The notes under the pieces: generated by a model | The model's database searches: none | Seen by the model: the letters and a program-made list of their open reading frames with translations, nothing else | Told to the model about the DNA's origin: nothing | In this document: positions 1 to 5,217 of the stretch, in pieces | Layout: each line of letters opens with the position of its first letter | How positions within the stretch are numbered: position 1 is the stretch's first letter | Origin: Chloroflexota bacterium | GTDB lineage: Bacteria > Chloroflexota > Dehalococcoidia > Dehalococcoidales > UBA3254 | DNA: 14,779 nt | Direction of reading: 5' to 3' | Assembly (NCBI GenBank): GCA_017860765.1 | Contig: JAGDMY010000007.1 | Coordinates: 1-14,779, forward strand | Program-made: the position numbers and the translations under genes

Positions 1-387
1 GCGTTCGGTCTCCGGCCCCAGCATCACCGCTATCTCCAGGTGGGGAGCCGAGAACCCCTTCCAGGTGACCGGCCCGTGCCTGACTCCCTGGGGTATATAG
101 AGCGCCGAGGTGGTGTCGAAGGTGAGGGGCTGGCCGCCCACATAATACTCAATTTCTGCACCCAGGCCCCGCTGATTGACGGCGTCGCCGCCGATGTAGA
201 GCAGGATTTCGTCGTAATGATGGGCATGCTCCGGTATCCGGGGGTTGGGATCGGGCAGGCTGCGGACCCATCTCATTTCACAATACTTATGGCATCCGGG
301 CACCAGCTTATCGCTCATGAAGACCATGAAGCCGGACTCCAGGAGCGGCCGGGTGATGAAATATTTTTTATAGTCGGGTGCCCCCAT
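1..387 (-). CDS. Cupin-domain protein (C-terminus beyond left edge)
   Basis: The reverse strand reads open from an ATG at 387 to the window edge, giving 129 codons with the C-terminus missing. Both cupin motifs are visible. Motif 1 is PRIPEHAHHYDEILLYIGGD (HxHxxxE then G), and motif 2 is YIPQGVRHGPV (PxGxxH). Together these supply the His/His/Glu/His metal-binding set of a small beta-barrel. A purine-rich AGGGCGAGGG (400..391) precedes the ATG and serves as ribosome-binding site. The start lies 24 nt after the stop of the upstream iron alcohol dehydrogenase gene on the same strand, so the two are probably co-transcribed. Cupins range from dioxygenases and isomerases to sugar- or ligand-binding proteins. 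The substrate cannot be read from this sequence. A second barrel could follow beyond the edge. Confidence 0.85.
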   Translation of the reverse strand, partial: MGAPDYKKYFITRPLLESGFMVFMSDKLVPGCHKYCEMRWVRSLPDPNPRIPEHAHHYDEILLYIGGDAVNQRGLGAEIEYYVGGQPLTFDTTSALYIPQGVRHGPVTWKGFSAPHLEIAVMLGPETER

Positions 388-411
388 TTTCCCTCGCCCT
401 TCAACAAATAT

Positions 412-1626
412 TTACAGCATGCTTTCCATTAAGGTGACGCAATCGTCAAAGTTGAATTCATGGGGGTTGCCTTCGATGGCGAAGTCGTTGTCATATTGAT
501 ATTTCACGATATGTTTTATATCGTCCTTTTGCAGGCCGAAGCGTTCATTCAGGTCGCCGGTCTGAATGCCCAGGTCCCGCAGCAGCCTTTCGATTTCCTC
601 GAACCATTTATCGGCAGCCTGAACGGTGGTCATATTGCGGGTATCCACCCCCATCGCCCGGGCCATTTCGGCGAACTTTTCCGGAAAGACCGGCTCGTTA
701 TATCTTTCCAGGGGTAGCGTCACCGAGGCGTTGGCCAGCCCGTGATGTACCCCGCGGAGCACTGAAATTCCATGGGCCAACCCGTGAACTATGCCCGAGC
801 CTCCTCCGATAATCATGCCCAGGCCGGCCATGGACTCGGCCCAGCACATATTTTCACAGGCCCTGTGGTTCATCCGGTTATAGGCAAACTCGCGCAGGTT
901 TTCACTGACCAGTTTCATCACCTGGAACATCAAAGCAGAGCTATAGGGATTGACCATCCTTGAAAGATGTCCTTCAAAGGCATGGGCCAGCGCATCAAAC
1001 CCGGTCTGGGCGGCGATATTTTGCGGCATCAAACGGACCAGGATCGGGTCAACCAGCGAGGCGGCCATGGCCAGTCCAGGCACGATGATCAGCTGTTTGG
1101 TCCTGGTCCTGGAGTTGATAATCGGGCCGCCGGGTGTCAGCTCGGCCCCGGTGCCGGCGGTGGTGTTCACGGTGATCTGGGGAATGGTGACCGGTTTATG
1201 ATTTTTGATGGTCTCCATCCAGGGTGGATTGATGAATACCGCCATGTCGCAGACATATTTCCCATCGTTAGAAGCCACCGCACGGATCCCTTTGCCGCAG
1301 TCGTGCGAGCTGCCTCCCCCCACCGAGATTACCCCATCGCACCCGGAATTCTTGAAGACCTGGTAGCCCTCCATGACCTCGTAATCTTTGGGATTGGAGG
1401 TCACCTTGCTGAAAATTTCGGAAGCGATGCCGTGGTAGTTTAATATACCTCTGATTTCCTCAATGATGCCGGTACCTTTCAGACCGGTGGTGACAATTAA
1501 GGCCTTCTTGATGCCGGCCATTTTGCATTCATCGCCTACAGTCTGATGGACCCCCCACCCGACCGCCACCTTGCCGATGACGGTAGTGTAGCTGATGGGA
1601 AACTGGGTTAATCTTTTATCTATCAC
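412..1626 (-). CDS. Iron-containing (group III) alcohol dehydrogenase
   Basis: A 404-residue protein of the Fe-ADH family, the usual full length. These enzymes interconvert alcohols and aldehydes with NAD(P)H in the cytoplasm. The N-terminal nucleotide-binding domain carries SVGGGSSHDCGKGI (about 101-114) and NTTAGTG (154-160). The C-terminal helical domain carries the metal ligands D211 and H215 (in FDALAHAFEGH), H281 and H295, with the same 14-residue spacing as the H263/H277 pair of E. coli FucO. All four ligands are present, so the enzyme should be active. The GGGSSHD stretch resembles Bacillus-type methanol dehydrogenases, but the substrate is undetermined. The start is a GTG at 1626..1624, preceded by AAGGAG (1638..1633) with a 6-nt spacer. 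The cupin gene follows directly and is likely in the same transcript. Confidence 0.93.
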   Translation of the reverse strand: MIDKRLTQFPISYTTVIGKVAVGWGVHQTVGDECKMAGIKKALIVTTGLKGTGIIEEIRGILNYHGIASEIFSKVTSNPKDYEVMEGYQVFKNSGCDGVISVGGGSSHDCGKGIRAVASNDGKYVCDMAVFINPPWMETIKNHKPVTIPQITVNTTAGTGAELTPGGPIINSRTRTKQLIIVPGLAMAASLVDPILVRLMPQNIAAQTGFDALAHAFEGHLSRMVNPYSSALMFQVMKLVSENLREFAYNRMNHRACENMCWAESMAGLGMIIGGGSGIVHGLAHGISVLRGVHHGLANASVTLPLERYNEPVFPEKFAEMARAMGVDTRNMTTVQAADKWFEEIERLLRDLGIQTGDLNERFGLQKDDIKHIVKYQYDNDFAIEGNPHEFNFDDCVTLMESML

Positions 1627-1640
1627 CGCGTGCTCCTTGC

Positions 1641-1657
1641 CCTGAAATTAAATCAGG
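1641..1657 (-). promoter_or_regulatory. Small hairpin in the 5' leader of the alcohol dehydrogenase gene
   Basis: CCTGA (1641-1645) and TCAGG (1653-1657) can pair around a 7-nt AT-rich loop, immediately upstream of the AAGGAG ribosome-binding site of the dehydrogenase gene. The stem is only 5 bp, so it may be chance. No clear promoter could be placed for this gene. Confidence 0.25.
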
Positions 1658-1726
1658 ATCGCCCGATTTGAAGTTTGATTAACAATTTACTCCTTAAAGC
1701 TGAAGCTGTCAATTGTCTCCCCTCTC

Positions 1727-1800
1727 CAGCCCATTCCGTACTTGACGCGGAATCCAGCCCCCCCTCCCCCATGGATACCGGCTTTCGCCGGTATGGACTG
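1727..1800. repeat. Dispersed-repeat remnant with two hairpins
   Basis: This stretch holds two adjacent palindromes. ATTCCG (1733-1738) pairs with CGGAAT (1748-1753) across a 9-nt loop, and ATACCGGC (1775-1782) pairs perfectly with GCCGGTAT (1787-1794) across TTTC. Read on the minus strand, it has the form of the ATACCGGCGAAAGCCGGTATCC and GGATTCCG...CGGAAT intergenic repeats found in many copies in some bacterial genomes. A related hairpin occurs at 7618-7637 in this window. A C-rich tract (1757-1770) lies between the two hairpins. The repeat-family assignment is from memory of the motif form. Confidence 0.6.
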
Positions 1801-1814
1801 GTCTAACCTTTCTT

Positions 1815-1945
1815 GTCATTGCGAGCTCATATGATACCCGAAGCAATCTAAATACTCTGATAAGGATGTATGGCCGATTATTTTCCAGCACCTGTGATTG
1901 TCGACGTCTTTAGTTTGCTTCAGGAGGTTAGGCGTTCGCAATGAC
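1815..1945. repeat. MITE-like element with nested inverted repeats
   Basis: The outer ends GTCATTGCGA (1815-1824) and TCGCAATGAC (1936-1945) are perfect 10-bp inverted repeats. An inner pair, GAAGCAATCT (1840-1849) and AGTTTGCTTC (1912-1921), matches at 9 of 10 positions. The outer-to-inner distance is nearly the same on each side (15 and 14 nt). The element is 131 bp and has no coding capacity. It fills most of the 418-bp spacer between the divergently oriented dehydrogenase and AEC transporter genes. The TCATTGCGAG...GAAGCAATCT motif is a recognised form of abundant non-autonomous repeat in several bacterial groups. The rest of the 1627-2044 spacer holds nothing else I can name. Confidence 0.6.
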
Positions 1946-2044
1946 GAAATGTAATATGCTGGGCCTGTAGCTAAGTCCTCTAACCTCACCCGATGACAGT
2001 CCATATTTGTTAGGTGTAAGATAAAGCAGAAGCGATGTTCGTCG

Positions 2045-2929
2045 ATGCCATACTCTGAAATCATTAATGTAATCCTGCCCACGTTTATCACGATCTTGAT
2101 CGGCTATATCATCGGGAGGTTTATTCGCCTCGATATAGCCGCCATTATCGATATTATTTTCTATGTGGGTCTACCGGCGATAGCCTTTGTCTCAATTTTA
2201 AATCAACAGATCATCCTGCTGGAGGCCTTAAAGATTTGGGCCTCGGTGGTGGTTGTCTCGCTGGGGTGTGGGGCCGTTGGCTGGATTGTTTTCAGTCTCT
2301 TAAAGAAAAAACACTCCGGGCTCTACCTGCCGATAGCGCTGCCCAACACGGTCAATATACCGTTTCCCATCATCAGCCTGGCCTATGGCCCCGCCGGGCT
2401 GTTCATCGCGACCCTGTATTATATTCCCAATCTCATTATGCTTTACTCCGCGGGAGTGTTTATCGCCGCCGGCGGCAGCTGGCGTGAGAATATCAAAACC
2501 GTCCTCAAGGTCCCGCCGATCTATGCCGCCGTCATCGCCTTATTGCTCAATTTGTTTCACATCGGCGTGCCCGCGCTGATAGTCGGAACACTCGATTTTA
2601 TCGGCGGCATGGTCATCCCGCTGGTGCTCTTGACTCTGGGGTACAGCCTGTCCAGGGTTAAGATGACTTCCTTCCCTACTACTATAGGGGCTTCGCTTAT
2701 ACGGGTGGGTGGTGGTCTGGCGCTGGGTTTCCTGATGGTCTATATCTTCAATATCACGGGTATTGCCAGATCCGTAGTAATCTTGATGTCGGCCATGCCG
2801 GCCGCCGTCAATACCTATACCGTCACGGCTAAATATAAGAACGAAGCCGAGCTGGTCGCCAGTGTGGTTATGGTCACTACCATCATCAGCCTGGTGTTGA
2901 TTCCCTTTTTACTGCACGTGTTGGGGTAA
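2045..2929 (+). CDS. AEC (auxin efflux carrier) family transporter
   Basis: A 294-residue polytopic membrane protein with about ten hydrophobic segments (roughly 5-25, 32-53, 62-86, 96-116, 117-141, 158-176, 180-201, 212-237, 241-262 and 270-292). The family signature is seen in NTVNIPFPI (101-109) and the C-terminal MPAAVNTYTVTAKY (251-264), followed by ELVASVVMVTT. AEC proteins are secondary carriers of the inner membrane that move small organic anions such as malate. The substrate here is unknown. The ATG at 2045 is the first canonical start after the upstream in-frame TGA (1994-1996). The ribosome-binding site is weak (AGAAG only), so translation may be poor or the leader unusual. The gene begins 99 bp downstream of the MITE-like repeat and ends 16 bp before tilS, suggesting co-transcription with tilS. 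Confidence 0.88.
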   Translation: MPYSEIINVILPTFITILIGYIIGRFIRLDIAAIIDIIFYVGLPAIAFVSILNQQIILLEALKIWASVVVVSLGCGAVGWIVFSLLKKKHSGLYLPIALPNTVNIPFPIISLAYGPAGLFIATLYYIPNLIMLYSAGVFIAAGGSWRENIKTVLKVPPIYAAVIALLLNLFHIGVPALIVGTLDFIGGMVIPLVLLTLGYSLSRVKMTSFPTTIGASLIRVGGGLALGFLMVYIFNITGIARSVVILMSAMPAAVNTYTVTAKYKNEAELVASVVMVTTIISLVLIPFLLHVLG

Positions 2930-2945
2930 GAGAAAAGGACAGGTT

Positions 2946-4412
2946 ATGGCAGAAAAGCAGCAGAGAGCGACTCTGGTAGAACGGGTCTTTCAGTGTATCG
3001 AAGAAAAGGGCCTCCTGGCGGCCGGGGAAAAGGTGCTGGTAGCGGTCTCGGGCGGTCCTGATTCCGTCTGTTTGCTGCACGCCCTGTGCCGCCTGAGCAG
3101 GCGGCTGAAGATAACCCTGCATGTAGCCCATCTCAACCACCAGCTGCGAGGCGCTGAATCGGAGGCGGATGCCCGCTACGTGGCCCAGCTGGCGCAGCGG
3201 CTCAATCTCCCCGCCACCATCGCCAGCAGGGATGTGAAAGCCTATCAGGCCGCTGCCCATCTTTCTCTGGAGGAAGCTGCCCGCGAGGAGCGCTACCTTT
3301 TCCTGGCCGGGACCGCACGGGCAGCAGGGGCCGGGAAAGTGGCGGTGGGCCATACCCTGAACGACCAGGTAGAGACTATCCTGCTCCACATTATCCGCGG
3401 CAGCGGGACAAGCGGCCTGCGTGGCATGCTGCCGTTCAATACCTTACAGATTTCCGGCCAAAGTTTGAGCGTAATTCGCCCTCTGCTGGAAATAAAGCGG
3501 GAGGAGACCGAGGAATACTGCTCCCGTCTGCGCCTGTCCCCCCGCCAGGATGCCTCCAATCTCTCCCTTTCCCTGCTCAGAAACCGGGTGCGCCGGGAGC
3601 TTCTGCCCCTCCTGAAGGGCTATAATCCCGGCATCTTCAATTCTCTGCTGCGCCTGGCGCGCCTGGCCGGAGATGACCTGGCCTTCCTGGAGCGGGAGAG
3701 TGCCGGTGCCTGGCAGGACCTTGTGAAGAGAAAAGAAAACACCTTCATCATAGCCAAAAAAGGGTTCCTGGGTCTGCCTACAGCCCTGCAGCGCCAGCTT
3801 CTAAGGCGGGCCATAGAAGATCAGCTGGGGACGTTGAAAGATATCGAGACCCGGCATATCGAGGAGATCCTGGAAGCCCTGAATAAGCCTGCCGGAAGGC
3901 AGATAGCGCTGCCGGAAGGGCTGACCTTCAACATTGGTTACGACCGCTATCTCCTGGGGTTCAATCCGCAGGAACTGGTCCCCTTTCCTGAATTGCAGGG
4001 GGAATTCGATATCGAGGTGCCGGGTGAAACCTCGATTCCCGGCTGGCGCATCGAGGCCACTATCGTGCCTGCCGCCGCCTTCGCGGCGTCCCCGGACAGC
4101 TTTACGGCCGGCTTTGACCTGGCAAAAGCAGGGACTCAATTAAAAGTCAGAGCCCGCCGGCGAGGCGATTGGTTTCAACCCCTGGGGCTGGGCCAGGATA
4201 AGAAGGTAGGAGAGTTTATGCTGGATGCCAGAATCCCGCGCCTGTGGCGTCCCAGGATTCCCCTGATTGAGACGCCCCGGCAAATCATCTGGGTGGCCGG
4301 CTGGCGGCTCGATGAGCGGGTGAAGGTAACTCCGGAGACGCACCAGGTCCTGTGTTTGAAAATGGAAAGGCGTTCTGACCCATCCGATCAACATATACGC
4401 CCATCCACTTGA
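2946..4412 (+). CDS. tilS: tRNA(Ile)-lysidine synthase
   Basis: A 488-residue full-length TilS. The enzyme uses ATP and lysine to convert C34 of the CAU-anticodon tRNA-Ile into lysidine, which allows AUA decoding and prevents Met misreading. The PP-loop SGGPDS (35-40) is intact. The N-terminal catalytic domain continues with AHLNHQLRGAESEADARYV (61-79) and the GHTLNDQVETILLHIIRGSG block (135-154). The C-terminal substrate-recognition domain is present, marked by RRRGDWFQPLGL and the downstream KVGEFMLDARIP. The ATG is preceded by AAAGGA (2934-2939) at a 6-nt spacing, and the gene starts 16 bp after the AEC transporter stop. In many bacteria tilS neighbours hpt and ftsH, which is not the case here. 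Confidence 0.96.
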   Translation: MAEKQQRATLVERVFQCIEEKGLLAAGEKVLVAVSGGPDSVCLLHALCRLSRRLKITLHVAHLNHQLRGAESEADARYVAQLAQRLNLPATIASRDVKAYQAAAHLSLEEAAREERYLFLAGTARAAGAGKVAVGHTLNDQVETILLHIIRGSGTSGLRGMLPFNTLQISGQSLSVIRPLLEIKREETEEYCSRLRLSPRQDASNLSLSLLRNRVRRELLPLLKGYNPGIFNSLLRLARLAGDDLAFLERESAGAWQDLVKRKENTFIIAKKGFLGLPTALQRQLLRRAIEDQLGTLKDIETRHIEEILEALNKPAGRQIALPEGLTFNIGYDRYLLGFNPQELVPFPELQGEFDIEVPGETSIPGWRIEATIVPAAAFAASPDSFTAGFDLAKAGTQLKVRARRRGDWFQPLGLGQDKKVGEFMLDARIPRLWRPRIPLIETPRQIIWVAGWRLDERVKVTPETHQVLCLKMERRSDPSDQHIRPST

Positions 4413-4432
4413 CACAGGGTGTATAATTAAAT

Positions 4433-4570
4433 ATGTCAACAGTGTCTGGTATCCTGGTCAGTCGCTGCATATATGCGGGGGTTGAAACGGAAGGTTTTTA
4501 TCTGGAAAGGGTCTGGGAAATAGAAGACTGCACCGGAAGCAAGGGACACGTTTCTATACAGTATTATTAA
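4433..4570 (+). CDS. Possible 45-residue small protein, unrecognised
   Basis: An ATG at 4433 opens a 46-codon frame (45 residues plus TAA at 4568-4570) in the gap between tilS and the zinc-ribbon gene. The product begins MSTVSGILVSRCIYAG and ends GHVSIQYY. It has two cysteines and no membrane segment. I do not recognise it. There is no Shine-Dalgarno. A perfect TATAAT (4422-4427) ends 5 nt before the ATG, a spacing that would place the transcript start at or within a nucleotide of the ATG and make the mRNA leaderless. Its stop sits just before the AAGGAGGTG of the next gene, as a coupled or leader ORF would. It could equally be a chance ORF. Confidence 0.3.
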   Translation: MSTVSGILVSRCIYAGVETEGFYLERVWEIEDCTGSKGHVSIQYY

Positions 4571-4579
4571 GGAGGTGCA
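4571..4579 (+). promoter_or_regulatory. Strong ribosome-binding site of the zinc-ribbon gene
   Basis: The purine-rich AGGAGGTG core (within AAGGAGGTG around 4569-4577) is close to a full complement of the 16S 3' end. It lies about 7 nt before the ATG at 4585 and fixes that start. Confidence 0.8.
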
Positions 4580-4584
4580 GTCAC

Positions 4585-4881
4585 ATGGCCCTGGAAGAAA
4601 AAACCCTGCGCTGTCGTGATTGCGGACAGGAGTTCGTGTTCACCGTAGGTGAGCAGGAATTCTACCAGTCTCACGGTCTTCAAAATGATCCCAGCCGTTG
4701 TCCCGCTTGTCGGGCATCCCGCCGCCGGAATCGCAACGGAGATGGCAGCCGTCCCCGCCAAATGCACACGGTAACCTGCGCCGATTGCGGCGTGGAGACC
4801 CAGGTGCCCTTCGAACCCACTGAAGGCCGCCCGGTCTATTGCCGCGATTGCTACGCCAAGCAGAAGAAAACCGTCGCTTAG
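4585..4881 (+). CDS. Small double zinc-ribbon protein (zf-trcl plus CxxC-x17-CxxC)
   Basis: A 98-residue soluble protein with four CxxC pairs: C10/C13, C39/C42, C65/C68 and C86/C89. The N-terminal half (CRDCGQEFVFTVGEQEFY then DPSRCPACR) matches the probable zinc-ribbon family zf-trcl. The C-terminal half (TCADCGVETQVPF then GRPVYCRDCY) has exactly 17 residues between its two CxxC pairs, matching the CxxC-x17-CxxC domain. A basic linker RASRRRNRNGDGSRPR joins them. Each half can bind one Zn. No biochemical role is established for the family; nucleic-acid or protein binding is a guess from the basic linker. It has an excellent ribosome-binding site, which suggests high expression. The -35 element of the next gene overlaps its stop codon. 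Confidence 0.85.
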   Translation: MALEEKTLRCRDCGQEFVFTVGEQEFYQSHGLQNDPSRCPACRASRRRNRNGDGSRPRQMHTVTCADCGVETQVPFEPTEGRPVYCRDCYAKQKKTVA

Positions 4882-4908
4882 ACATTCCTCGCTTATTTCA
4901 GCTATAAT
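4879..4908 (+). promoter_or_regulatory. Promoter for a leaderless DUF503 transcript
   Basis: TAGACA (4879-4884, one mismatch from TTGACA, overlapping the zinc-ribbon stop codon) is followed after 18 nt by a perfect TATAAT (4903-4908). The expected transcription start, seven positions after the hexamer end, falls on the G of the GTG start codon at 4915. No Shine-Dalgarno lies between. The sequence thus points to a leaderless mRNA. Confidence 0.6.
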
Positions 4909-4914
4909 TGAGTA

Positions 4915-5205
4915 GTGAATGTCGGCATCTGCAAAGTCAAGCTGCGTCTGCCGGACAACCTGTCTCTAAAAGGTAAAAGGCAGGTAGTCAGGTCAGTTAC
5001 CGCCCGCTTGCGAAACAAATTCAATGTTTCCGTCGCTGAAGTTGAAGATAATGACCTGTGGCAACTGGCGACGATCGGGATTTGTTTTGTCAGCAACGAT
5101 AAACGCTTTACCAATGAAGTCCTCTCCAAGGCCGTAGACCTGGTCACCAGCAGCCAGGGTGATTTCGAGATGCTGGACTATGAAATTGAGATCCTGGCGG
5201 TCTAG
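4915..5205 (+). CDS. DUF503 (YlxP-like) protein
   Basis: A 96-residue protein matching DUF503, the family of Bacillus subtilis YlxP. It has the typical N-terminal strand MNVGICKVKLRLPDNLSLKGKR, the SVTARLRNKFNVSVAEVE helix-strand and the DLWQLATIGICFVSND block. YlxP is often encoded next to rbfA/nusA and infB, and a ribosome-assembly role has been suggested. The biochemical function is not settled. Here it sits apart from that cluster, immediately upstream of a repair helicase. The start is GTG, with a promoter -10 box only 6 nt before it and no ribosome-binding site. Its amber stop (5203-5205) is the only stop between this frame and the helicase frame, since both genes are in the same reading frame. 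Confidence 0.9.
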   Translation: MNVGICKVKLRLPDNLSLKGKRQVVRSVTARLRNKFNVSVAEVEDNDLWQLATIGICFVSNDKRFTNEVLSKAVDLVTSSQGDFEMLDYEIEILAV

Positions 5206-5206
5206 C

Positions 5207-5212
5207 GGAGGA
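5207..5212 (+). promoter_or_regulatory. Shine-Dalgarno GGAGGA ahead of the helicase
   Basis: GGAGGA begins 1 nt after the DUF503 stop and lies 5 nt before a GTA codon at 5218, which is in frame with the helicase. No ATG, GTG or TTG occurs in that frame until 5377. The site argues that helicase translation begins here and not at the later TTG. Confidence 0.6.
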
Positions 5213-5217
5213 CGGCT

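Noticed and set aside
40..432. Plus-strand ORF across the left edge
   Set aside because: It is antisense to a cupin with both metal-binding motifs, and its translation resembles nothing.
4409..4427. TTGACA followed by TATAAT at the end of tilS
   Set aside because: The two hexamers are only 7 nt apart, too close for one sigma-70 promoter. Only the TATAAT is kept as a possible -10.
5203..5205. Amber codon read as pyrrolysine or suppressed to make a fusion protein
   Set aside because: A Shine-Dalgarno directly follows the stop, and both proteins have normal lengths on their own. No pyl genes are visible. Kept only as a minor alternative in the helicase finding.
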